This document shows positions 1 to 5,888 of a stretch of DNA of 6,455 nt, in pieces (the stretch's first letter is position 1; each line of letters opens with the position of its first letter). The notes under the pieces are model-generated. The model saw only the letters and a program-made list of their open reading frames with translations. It ran no database searches and was not told the DNA's origin. The position numbers and the translations under genes are program-made. Source of the stretch: CANRPC01 sp964456095 (GTDB lineage: Bacteria > Bacillota_I > Bacilli_A > RFN20 > CAG-449); contig CAYVZF010000068.1 in the NCBI GenBank assembly GCA_964456095.1, positions 1 through 6,455 on the forward strand, written 5' to 3'.

Positions 1-42
1 AAAAAATAGAACTTAATCAAACAATGGATTAAGTTCTATTTT
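1..42 (-). terminator. Intrinsic terminator of clpB
   Basis: A perfect 16-bp inverted repeat (positions 3-18 against 27-42) encloses an 8-nt loop. On the minus strand it is followed by a run of six T (6 to 1). It begins directly after the clpB stop codon at 46-44, so it is the natural end of the clpB transcript. The plus-strand side carries only four T followed by A, so it could also work weakly for a gene entering from the left, which cannot be seen here. Confidence 0.9.
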
Positions 43-43
43 A

Positions 44-2596
44 TTATTCAAATACAAATTGATCATTTTTATAATCAATCAATACTTTTTGATTGTCTTT
101 TATTGTTCCTTGAACTATTTTAAATGCTAAAGGTGTTTCTATTTCTTTTTGGATAAATCTTTTAAGTGGTCTTGCACCATATATTTGATCAAATCCATTT
201 TCAGATATTGCTTCTATTGCATCTTCAGTTAGAGACAATGAAATGTTTCTTTTTGATAATCTATTTTCAAGTTCTTTAATAAATTTAATAACTATTTTTT
301 TAGAATTAGATTTATCAATTGAATTAAAGAAAACAATATCATCAATTCTATTTAAGAATTCTGGTTTAAAATGCATTTTTAATTCTTCAAGAACTTGTTT
401 TCTATTATCTTCTAAATTACCTTCAAGTAAATAAGATGAACCAATATTTGAGGTCATAATTAATATAGTATTTTTAAAATCGACTACTCTACCTTGTGAA
501 TCAGTAAGTCTTCCATCATCTAATACTTGTAATAATATATTAAATACATCAGGATGAGCTTTTTCTATTTCATCAAGTAAAACAATTGAATATGGTTTTC
601 TTCTTACAGCTTCAGTTAGTTCACCACCTTGTTCATATCCAACATATCCTGGTGGCGCACCAAGAAGTCTTGAAACAGAGAATTTTTCCATATATTCAGA
701 CATATCAATTCTTACCATTTGTGTTTCTGAATCGAATAAATTCAATGCAAGTGATTTGGCCACTTCAGTTTTACCTACACCTGTTGGGCCTAAGAATAAG
801 AAACTACCTAATGGTTTATTCTCATCATTTACACCCGCACGTGATCTTATAATCGCATCACATACTAAATCAAGTGCTTCATCTTGTCCTATAACACGCT
901 TAGATAAATTTTCTTTTAAACCTAATAGTTTACTAGATTCGCTTGATTTTAATTTGCTTACTGGTATTTGAGTCCATTTTGAAACGACTTTTGCAATATC
1001 ATCATCTCGAACTACTTCATCAAGCATTCTCTCTTTATCTTTATTATTTTCATAATCAGATATTTTCTTTTCTAAATCAGGAATAGTTTGATATCTAATT
1101 CTAGCCGCTAAAGAATAATCAGCATCATTCATCGCTTTTTCTAAATCTAATTTAGCTTGTTCTAAATCATTCTTTATATCTTTTCTAGTTCTAATTTCTT
1201 CTTTTTCTTGAAGCCATTTACTCTTTAATACTTTTTGTTTTGATTTAAGTTCCGCTAAATCCTTTTCTAGTTTTTTTAAAGTTTCTTTTGATGCATCAGA
1301 TTCTTCTTTTTCAAGAGATATTTTTTCGATTTCACATTGAGCAATTTTTCGATTTATTTCATCAAGTTCTATTGGCATAGAATCAATTTGCATTCTAACT
1401 GCTGCGCATGATTCATCAACTAAATCTATTGCTTTATCAGGTAAAAATCTATCTGTTATATATCTTTTTGATAATAGTACCGCTGAAATAAGTGATGAAT
1501 CTAATATCTTTACTCCATGATGAGATTCATATCTTTCCTTTAGTCCTCTTAAAATAGAAATTGTCTCTTCAACAGTAGGTTCATCGACCATAACTTTTTG
1601 CATACGTCTAGCAAATGCCGCATCTTTTTCTATATACTTTTGATATTCATCAAGCGTTGTAGCACCTATACAATGTAATTCACCTCTTGCAAGCATTGGT
1701 TTTAATAGATTCGCCGCATCCATTGCGCCACTTGTTTTTCCGGCGCCAATTAACATGTGAATTTCATCAATGAATAAGATAATTTGTCCATTACTTGATT
1801 CAATTTCTTTTAATGTTGCTTTTAATCTGTCCTCAAATTCTCCTTGATATTTAGCACCCGCAATTAACGCACCTAAATCTAATTCAAATATTGTTTTATT
1901 TTTTAAAGATAAAGGTACATCACCTTTAAAGATTCTCCAAGCTAAGCCTTCAACAACCGCAGTTTTACCTACACCAGGTTCTCCTATTAAAACAGGATTA
2001 TTTTTTGTTTTTCGAGATAAAATTTCAATTACACGTCTTATTTCATTTTCTCTTCCTATTACTGGATCAATTTTACCTTTAGTTACATCATCTATTAAAT
2101 CTCTACCGTATTTTTTTAATACTTCATATTTATTTTCTGGATTAGTTGAATCTACATTTTGATTTCCTCTAATTTCTTTTATTGCTTCAACAAAGTTCAT
2201 TTTATTAAAATTCTTTACTTTTTTTAATTTAAGCATTATTGAATGATTATTAGAAAATAAAGCTAAAAGAAAATGTTCTATAGAAACATAACTATCTTTA
2301 TATTCTTTCATAATGTTTTCTGCATCACGTAGTAATTTATTATAATCTACAGAGAAATATGGTTGAGCTTCTGATTGAACTTTAATTTTAGCATTTACTG
2401 CATTTTTAATAATATCTTCAACTTCTTTTAAATTAATATTTTGTTTTCTTAAAATATTTTTAAACATAGATTCAGAATCATCAAATAAATATTTTAATAA
2501 ATGTGGAATATCAACCTCTTGTGAATTATTTGATTGAGCTATATTAATAGATCCATTAATACTATTTATAACTTTTTCAGTCATATTATTATTCAT
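44..2596 (-). CDS. clpB: ATP-dependent protein disaggregase ClpB (Hsp100)
   Basis: Cytosolic hexameric AAA+ chaperone that pulls polypeptides out of aggregates together with DnaK/DnaJ/GrpE. At 850 aa it is full length for ClpB. Visible in order: an N-terminal substrate-binding domain (about 1-145); NBD1 with Walker A GEPGVGKT (205-212), pore loop KYQGEFEDR and Walker B with D277/E278; a coiled-coil middle domain rich in K/E/L (about 405-530); NBD2 with Walker A GPTGVGKT (603-610), pore loop GYVGYEQGG and Walker B with D675/E676; and a C-terminal domain with the GARPLKR sensor-2 motif. The long middle domain separates it from ClpA, ClpC and ClpE. I chose the ATG at 2596 because AAAGGAGGG lies upstream with a 9-nt spacer. 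An in-frame GTG at 2605 abuts that Shine-Dalgarno sequence and is not credible. The gene is monocistronic, with its own promoter and terminator, and is under two CIRCE operators. No motif is missing. Confidence 0.98.
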   Translation of the reverse strand: MNNNMTEKVINSINGSINIAQSNNSQEVDIPHLLKYLFDDSESMFKNILRKQNINLKEVEDIIKNAVNAKIKVQSEAQPYFSVDYNKLLRDAENIMKEYKDSYVSIEHFLLALFSNNHSIMLKLKKVKNFNKMNFVEAIKEIRGNQNVDSTNPENKYEVLKKYGRDLIDDVTKGKIDPVIGRENEIRRVIEILSRKTKNNPVLIGEPGVGKTAVVEGLAWRIFKGDVPLSLKNKTIFELDLGALIAGAKYQGEFEDRLKATLKEIESSNGQIILFIDEIHMLIGAGKTSGAMDAANLLKPMLARGELHCIGATTLDEYQKYIEKDAAFARRMQKVMVDEPTVEETISILRGLKERYESHHGVKILDSSLISAVLLSKRYITDRFLPDKAIDLVDESCAAVRMQIDSMPIELDEINRKIAQCEIEKISLEKEESDASKETLKKLEKDLAELKSKQKVLKSKWLQEKEEIRTRKDIKNDLEQAKLDLEKAMNDADYSLAARIRYQTIPDLEKKISDYENNKDKERMLDEVVRDDDIAKVVSKWTQIPVSKLKSSESSKLLGLKENLSKRVIGQDEALDLVCDAIIRSRAGVNDENKPLGSFLFLGPTGVGKTEVAKSLALNLFDSETQMVRIDMSEYMEKFSVSRLLGAPPGYVGYEQGGELTEAVRRKPYSIVLLDEIEKAHPDVFNILLQVLDDGRLTDSQGRVVDFKNTILIMTSNIGSSYLLEGNLEDNRKQVLEELKMHFKPEFLNRIDDIVFFNSIDKSNSKKIVIKFIKELENRLSKRNISLSLTEDAIEAISENGFDQIYGARPLKRFIQKEIETPLAFKIVQGTIKDNQKVLIDYKNDQFVFE

Positions 2597-2605
2597 ATAA
2601 ATCAC

Positions 2606-2614
2606 CCTCCTTTA
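2606..2614 (-). promoter_or_regulatory. clpB ribosome-binding site
   Basis: AAAGGAGGG read on the minus strand, with the GGAGG core at 2610-2606 and 9 nt before the ATG at 2596. This site decides the start codon, because the longer reading from GTG at 2605 would begin immediately at the end of the core. Confidence 0.9.
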
Positions 2615-2618
2615 AATT

Positions 2619-2645
2619 TTAGCACTCGTTTAACTCGACTGCTAA
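2619..2645 (-). promoter_or_regulatory. CIRCE operator 1 (HrcA site, promoter-proximal)
   Basis: TTAGCACTC, 9 nt, GACTGCTAA on the plus strand. This is the CIRCE consensus TTAGCACTC-N9-GAGTGCTAA with one mismatch. It begins at about the predicted transcription start of clpB and fills the first half of the 5' leader, the classical position for the HrcA heat-shock repressor. The hrcA gene is not in the window. Confidence 0.93.
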
Positions 2646-2649
2646 TAAT

Positions 2650-2677
2650 AGTATATCACCATTTTTAGCACTGTCAA
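2650..2677 (-). promoter_or_regulatory. clpB promoter (sigma-A type)
   Basis: On the minus strand, a perfect -35 TTGACA (2677-2672), a 16-nt spacer and -10 TATACT (2655-2650), preceded by TGA that forms an extended -10. The start point should be near 2643, giving a leader of about 47 nt. The -35 box lies inside CIRCE 2 and the start point inside CIRCE 1, so repressor on either site would block the promoter. Confidence 0.85.
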
Positions 2678-2691
2678 TACTTGATTGCTAA
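2665..2691 (-). promoter_or_regulatory. CIRCE operator 2 (HrcA site, promoter-distal)
   Basis: TTAGCACTG, 9 nt, GATTGCTAA on the plus strand, with one mismatch from consensus in each arm. It covers the -35 box of clpB. It lies 46 bp from CIRCE 1, measured start to start. It looks the weaker of the two by match count. It is also on the face of the divergent HAD gene and could affect that gene, though no convincing promoter for the HAD gene is visible. Confidence 0.85.
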
Positions 2692-2760
2692 TTTTTTTAC
2701 ATTTTTATTCTTTTGTTTAAATCAAAATGTTAATACATTACAATCTTATTCGGTGATTAT

Positions 2761-3561
2761 ATGAAATATAAATTATTAGCAACAGATTTAGATTGGTCAT
2801 TAGTATATGATAGAAACAAAATAAATAATGATAACTTATTATCAATAAAAAAGTTTTTAAACGATGGATATTATTTTTGTGTAATAACTGGTAGGCCTCT
2901 TTTTACTGCTGAACCATTAATGAAAGAGTTTTCTCTAACAAATTATAAAAACTTTTATTTGTGTTGTTATAACGGAGGAGTTGTTTATCATCCATATAGC
3001 AATAAAGTAATATATAAAAGTGGTACAATATCTATCGATGAAGCAAAAAAAGTATATGAAATAACAAAAAAATATAAAGTAAATCTTTTAATGTATAAAG
3101 ATGAAAAAGTATATATAGATGAATTGTTTACTTATAATGATCTAGATGAAAGTATAGGTCATTTAGATATTAAAAAAATAAAAATCAATGATTTAAACAA
3201 TAATTTAATAAAAGCTATTGTAGCGTCGGATAATGACAAATTATTAGAAATTGAACCGATATTAAAAGAAAAATTTCCAACTTTAGATTTTTTCTTATCT
3301 CAAAAGTTTTTTTTAGAAGTAATGAAAAAAGGTGTAAATAAAGCAGTTTCTATTGACTTCTTATCTTCTTATTTAAATATTAGTACTGATGAAATGATAG
3401 TAATCGGAGATTCTTATAATGATATTTTTATGTTAAATAAAGTAAAAAAATCAGTCGCGGTTAAAAATGCTAGTGAAGATATTAAAAATGCCGTTAGTGA
3501 AATAACAAAAGATGTTCATGATGATCATATAAAAAGTATTATAGATAAATATTTTATTTAA
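2761..3561 (+). CDS. Cof-type HAD-superfamily phosphatase
   Basis: Predicted cytosolic Mg2+-dependent phosphatase of the Cof/YidA group (HAD subclass IIB), acting on an unidentified small phosphorylated metabolite such as a sugar phosphate or nucleotide. Length 266 aa is normal. Motif I is DLDWS (nucleophile D9, general acid D11), motif II is T43 in ITGRP, motif III is K194 in KKGVNK, and motif IV is GDSYND (216-221), which binds the metal. A C2-type cap lies between about residues 80 and 190. The Gly usual after the second Asp is Trp (W12) and the usual Thr is Ser. All four catalytic elements remain, so it should be active. Start ATG 2761 has GGTGATT a few bases upstream, complementary to the extended 16S tail. 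The gene diverges from clpB and converges on queT, overlapping its end by 8 bp. Substrate cannot be inferred from context. Confidence 0.93.
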   Translation: MKYKLLATDLDWSLVYDRNKINNDNLLSIKKFLNDGYYFCVITGRPLFTAEPLMKEFSLTNYKNFYLCCYNGGVVYHPYSNKVIYKSGTISIDEAKKVYEITKKYKVNLLMYKDEKVYIDELFTYNDLDESIGHLDIKKIKINDLNNNLIKAIVASDNDKLLEIEPILKEKFPTLDFFLSQKFFLEVMKKGVNKAVSIDFLSSYLNISTDEMIVIGDSYNDIFMLNKVKKSVAVKNASEDIKNAVSEITKDVHDDHIKSIIDKYFI

Positions 3562-4063
3562 AAATATCATATTTATTATTAATAGATTTAATTGAATAGT
3601 ATAAAGGTATACCAAGTATTGTTAATACTCCTAACTGACATAAAAATACACTTAAAAAATTAATAAAATATAATTCTTTTAAATCAGTAACTACTAAAAA
3701 AGTAAAAGGAACTACTATTGCATTAATTATAATAGGAGGTATAATTCCTAATATAATTCTAAGTGGTTCTTTTTTTATTGCTTTACCAATGAAGTAACAT
3801 AATAAACTTGAAATTAGAGTTGCAAATGTTCCTAAAGTACAATCAAGTAAAACATTACTAGAAGAAAATAAATTTGAAATAAAACATCCTATTGTTAATC
3901 CAATAATTGATTCTGGTATAAATAAAGGTAATATATTTAATACTTCCGCTACTCTAAATTGAACTCCAGAAAATGAAAAAGGTAATGTAAAGACTGTAAT
4001 TACAACATATATTGCTGCGATTAAAGCAGATAATACAATTTTATTTGTTATATTTTTTTTCAT
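3554..4063 (-). CDS. queT: QueT-family queuosine-precursor transporter
   Basis: Small integral membrane protein, 169 aa, with five or six hydrophobic segments (for example about 8-28, 42-62, 70-93, 102-124 and 132-157). It matches the QueT family (COG4708), regarded as the substrate-binding S component of an ECF transporter importing preQ0/preQ1-type precursors of the tRNA base queuosine. The family-typical stretch VQFRVAEVLNILP sits at 34-46, followed by the Asn/Phe-rich loop SNLFSSSNVLLD (63-74). The preQ1 riboswitch in its leader independently supports the substrate. I chose the ATG at 4063 because GTGAGG (4075-4070) precedes it by 6 nt. The in-frame ATG at 4081 has only the riboswitch U-tract upstream and no ribosome-binding site. 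Neither the ECF energising module nor queuosine synthesis genes are in the window. Confidence 0.93.
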   Translation of the reverse strand: MKKNITNKIVLSALIAAIYVVITVFTLPFSFSGVQFRVAEVLNILPLFIPESIIGLTIGCFISNLFSSSNVLLDCTLGTFATLISSLLCYFIGKAIKKEPLRIILGIIPPIIINAIVVPFTFLVVTDLKELYFINFLSVFLCQLGVLTILGIPLYYSIKSINNKYDIFK

Positions 4064-4069
4064 AATAAT

Positions 4070-4075
4070 CCTCAC
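4070..4075 (-). promoter_or_regulatory. queT ribosome-binding site
   Basis: GTGAGG on the minus strand, 6 nt before the ATG at 4063. It rules out the longer reading from ATG 4081, inside which this site would lie. Confidence 0.75.
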
Positions 4076-4092
4076 TTTCATAGCTATAAAAT

Positions 4093-4117
4093 AAAAAAAA
4101 TCATGTTAACCATGACT
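4093..4117 (-). terminator. Riboswitch-controlled terminator of queT
   Basis: On the minus strand AGTCATG (4117-4111) pairs with CATGATT (4105-4099) around a 5-nt loop (7 bp, one G-U). A run of eight T (4100-4093) follows. Its 5' strand shares bases 4117-4115 with the antiterminator strand CATAGT (4120-4115), so the two structures exclude each other. Confidence 0.82.
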
Positions 4118-4141
4118 ATGAAAATTATAATAATCCATAGT
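4115..4141 (-). promoter_or_regulatory. Antiterminator of the queT leader
   Basis: On the minus strand ACTATG (4141-4136) is perfectly complementary to CATAGT (4120-4115), and a G-U and an A-U pair can extend it inwards. The 5' strand contains three of the four bases that form riboswitch stem P2. Ligand binding should therefore remove this strand and let the terminator fold. Confidence 0.72.
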
Positions 4142-4174
4142 TTTATTTAAAGACAGGATGGTTACGAACTGTCT
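4135..4174 (-). ncRNA. preQ1-I riboswitch aptamer
   Basis: Metabolite-sensing leader of queT. On the minus strand AGACAG (4174-4169) pairs with CTGTCT (4156-4151) to form P1. The 12-nt loop TTCGTAACCATC carries the conserved UUCGUAAC-like core. An A-rich single strand (4150-4142) follows, then CTATGG (4140-4135). CCAU in the loop (4161-4158) pairs with AUGG (4138-4135) to make P2 of the H-type pseudoknot, as in known preQ1-I aptamers. The gene behind it, queT, is a standard preQ1 regulon member. It is read as an OFF switch acting by transcription termination. Confidence 0.93.
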
Positions 4175-4180
4175 AGCAAT

Positions 4181-4208
4181 ATAATATCAAAAAATAATAA
4201 AAGTTCAA
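4181..4208 (-). promoter_or_regulatory. queT promoter
   Basis: On the minus strand TTGAAC (4208-4203), a 16-nt spacer and TATTAT (4186-4181). A start about 7 nt downstream would fall at 4174, exactly the first base of aptamer stem P1, which supports the assignment. The surrounding sequence is very AT-rich, so the -10 box could shift by a base or two. Confidence 0.7.
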
Positions 4209-4248
4209 TAAAAATTAACTATTATAGATTTTATGAATATTTTATATA

Positions 4249-4253
4249 GGAGG
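4249..4253 (+). promoter_or_regulatory. Ribosome-binding site of the GH18 gene
   Basis: GGAGG within TATAGGAGGTAATT, 10 nt before the ATG at 4264. It is a strong site in an AT-only context. I found no convincing promoter between the divergent queT promoter and this site. TATTAT at 4220-4225 is the best -10-like hexamer but has no matching -35. Confidence 0.85.
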
Positions 4254-4263
4254 TAATTATTTT

Positions 4264-5535
4264 ATGTTTCTATATTTTATAAAAAAGGGAGATAACTTAA
4301 GTTCTATTTCAAAAAGATTTGAGACACCAACATATAAAATAATAAAAGACAACGGATTAAAAAACCCAAATGAATTATCAATAGGTGATTGTTTAATAAT
4401 AAATAAAGATTCATTTACATATAAATCTAAGAAAAATGATACTTTTGAAACTATTGCAAAAAAATATAATATAAATGTTAGTAATTTAAAAAAAGATAAT
4501 ATTGAAGTTAATGAACCAATAAAAGAAAATACAAATATTTATATAAACTTTTCAGAAAAAAATAAAAAAAATATATATGTTAATGGATATTCTTATCCTA
4601 GTATATCTGATAATCAACTAGATGAAGTTTTACCATATTTGACATTTATATCAATTTTTTCATACAAAGTTGATGAAAACGGAAATTTAAATAACATTGA
4701 TGATGAAAGAGTAATAAATAAAGCTATTGCTTATGGTGTAGCACCTATATTTGTTGTATCAAATATAAAAAATGAAGGTGGCTTTTCACCTGATTTAGCT
4801 TCAAAGATTTTAAATAACAGCACAACTATTAATACTTTTTTAAATAACATATTATCAATTATTAAAAGAAAAAAATATTATGGAGTAAATATTGATTTCG
4901 AATATGTAAAAGAAGAAGATAAAGAAAAATATGAAAATTTTATGAAAAATGCATACAATTTCTTTAAAAGTAATAATTATTATTTTTCAACCGCACTTGC
5001 TCCAAAAATATCCGGTGAACAAAAAGGATTATTATATACCGCGCACGATTACAATACAGCAGGAAAAAATAATGATTTAATTATACTAATGACATATGAA
5101 TGGGGCTATATGTATTCAGAATCAATGCCAGTTTCTCCATTAAATAAAGTAGAAGATGTTATTAAGTATGCAAGTACAAAAATTAATAATAACAAAATAC
5201 TTTTAGGTATACCAAACTATGGTTATGATTATACATTACCATATGAAAAAGGATCTAAAGCAAATACCATTACGCTAGATACAGCTAGAAAACTTGCTTA
5301 TGAAAATGGTGCAGAAATCTTATACTATCATTCAGCAGAAACACCATATTTTAAATACAAAAAAAACAATAAATTACATGAAGTACAATTTGATAATGCA
5401 TATTCTTTTTATAAAAAACTAGAATTAATTGAAAAGTATGATTTAAAAGGTATTTCTATATGGACTATTAAAACATACAATCCTACATATTACACTTTAT
5501 TGTCACACTATTTCACAATCGAAAAATTAATGTAA
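4264..5535 (+). CDS. sleL: LysM-GH18 peptidoglycan N-acetylglucosaminidase, SleL/YaaH-like
   Basis: Predicted glycoside hydrolase family 18 enzyme cleaving after N-acetylglucosamine in peptidoglycan. The closest known architecture is the Bacillus spore-cortex fragment-lytic enzyme SleL/YaaH, about 425-430 aa against 423 here. Two N-terminal LysM domains (about 3-47 and 52-96) bind glycan. The catalytic barrel runs from about 103 to the end. GVNIDFE (207-213) is the GH18 signature, with D211 and the proton donor E213. MTYEWGY (276-282) and LGIPNYGYDY (314-323) are further typical segments, and W400 lies near the barrel end. There is no signal peptide or membrane segment: the protein starts directly in LysM 1, as SleL does, which is consistent with delivery into a spore rather than ordinary secretion. 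Whether this organism sporulates is not shown here. No terminator separates it from the tRNA promoter, which begins 3 nt after its stop. Confidence 0.93.
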   Translation: MFLYFIKKGDNLSSISKRFETPTYKIIKDNGLKNPNELSIGDCLIINKDSFTYKSKKNDTFETIAKKYNINVSNLKKDNIEVNEPIKENTNIYINFSEKNKKNIYVNGYSYPSISDNQLDEVLPYLTFISIFSYKVDENGNLNNIDDERVINKAIAYGVAPIFVVSNIKNEGGFSPDLASKILNNSTTINTFLNNILSIIKRKKYYGVNIDFEYVKEEDKEKYENFMKNAYNFFKSNNYYFSTALAPKISGEQKGLLYTAHDYNTAGKNNDLIILMTYEWGYMYSESMPVSPLNKVEDVIKYASTKINNNKILLGIPNYGYDYTLPYEKGSKANTITLDTARKLAYENGAEILYYHSAETPYFKYKKNNKLHEVQFDNAYSFYKKLELIEKYDLKGISIWTIKTYNPTYYTLLSHYFTIEKLM

Positions 5536-5538
5536 TGA

Positions 5539-5567
5539 TTGATTAATAAAATCTTATATTTTATAAT
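5539..5567 (+). promoter_or_regulatory. Promoter of the tRNA-Thr/tRNA-Val operon
   Basis: TTGATT (5539-5544), exactly 17 nt, then a perfect TATAAT (5562-5567). The start point should be near 5574-5575, one or two bases before the tRNA-Thr 5' end, so almost no 5' leader needs trimming. It is the best-matched plus-strand promoter in the window. Confidence 0.87.
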
Positions 5568-5575
5568 AATGGTAT

Positions 5576-5651
5576 GCCGATTTAGCTCAGTTGGTAGAGC
5601 AACTGAATCGTAATCAGTGGGTCGCGAGTTCAACTCTTGTAATCGGCACCA
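5576..5651 (+). tRNA. tRNA-Thr (anticodon CGU)
   Basis: Complete 76-nt cloverleaf with an encoded CCA end. The acceptor stem is GCCGATT/AATCGGC (7 perfect pairs), the D stem GCTC/GAGC, and the anticodon stem ACTGA/TCAGT around the loop ATCGTAA. The anticodon CGT lies at 5609-5611 and reads ACG. The variable loop is GGGTC and the T stem is GCGAG/CTTGT (two G-U pairs) around TTCAACT. The discriminator is A. It is first in a two-tRNA operon, 9 nt before tRNA-Val. Confidence 0.97.
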
Positions 5652-5660
5652 TTTTTATTT

Positions 5661-5737
5661 GGAGGCATAGCTCAGCTGGTTAGAGTACCTGCTTCACATG
5701 CAGGATGTCATAGGTTCAAATCCTATTGTCTTCACCA
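5661..5737 (+). tRNA. tRNA-Val (anticodon CAC)
   Basis: Complete 77-nt cloverleaf with an encoded CCA end. The acceptor stem is GGAGGCA/TGTCTTC with G-U pairs at the second and fifth positions. The D stem is GCTC/GAGT, and the anticodon stem CCTGC/GCAGG closes the loop TTCACAT. The anticodon CAC lies at 5695-5697 and reads GTG. The T stem ATAGG/CCTAT surrounds TTCAAAT. Discriminator A and anticodon A35 suit valine identity. It is transcribed with tRNA-Thr. Confidence 0.95.
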
Positions 5738-5749
5738 TTTGGTAATCTT

Positions 5750-5782
5750 AGGTTTAATACGAAAAGTGTCAAACCTTTTTTC
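5750..5782 (+). terminator. Terminator of the tRNA operon
   Basis: AGGTTT (5750-5755) pairs with AAACCT (5771-5776). After one A-C mismatch, four more pairs (5757-5760 with 5766-5769, one G-U) close a GAAAA loop. Six T (5776-5781) follow. It lies 12 nt after the tRNA-Val CCA and marks the end of the recognisable core region. Confidence 0.88.
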
Positions 5783-5827
5783 TTTACATAAAGCAAATTT
5801 CCTATTCTCGAATGTAAAAAGTTAGAC

Positions 5828-5866
5828 TTGTAAGAGTACCATTAGGTACTTTTGCAGAGTTTTTTT
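5828..5866 (+). terminator. Strong orphan terminator hairpin
   Basis: A continuous 13-bp helix (5828-5840 with 5845-5857, three G-U pairs, core AGTACC/GGTACT) closes an ATTA tetraloop. AG and seven T (5860-5866) follow two bases beyond the helix. No gene lies between the previous terminator and this one. It is either a back-up terminator for the tRNA operon or a leftover from a lost gene of the neighbouring element. Confidence 0.75.
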
Positions 5867-5888
5867 CTTTTTATAAAAATAACTGCAG

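Noticed and set aside
243..971. Plus-strand open frames inside clpB (for example 243-434, 586-852 and 756-971)
   Set aside because: They are shadows of the well-supported minus-strand ClpB frame and show no ribosome-binding sites or recognisable domains.
2597..2605. Longer clpB reading from GTG at 2605
   Set aside because: The GTG directly abuts the GGAGG Shine-Dalgarno core, leaving no spacer. ATG 2596 has ideal spacing.
4064..4081. Longer queT reading from ATG at 4081
   Set aside because: It is preceded only by the riboswitch terminator T-run, and the real ribosome-binding site GTGAGG lies inside the extension.
44..5535. Mycoplasma-type code (TGA as tryptophan)
   Set aside because: Tryptophans checked in the intact genes are TGG, and no in-frame TGA is needed to read them through. 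The only in-frame TGA noted (5927-5929) is in degenerate DNA.
5738..5815. Possible attachment-site duplication of the tRNA-Val 3' end around 5794-5810
   Set aside because: Only a loose resemblance (CAAATTTCCTATTCTC against the tRNA T-arm region) with gaps, as expected by chance in AT-rich DNA. No exact repeat of 10 bp or more was found.
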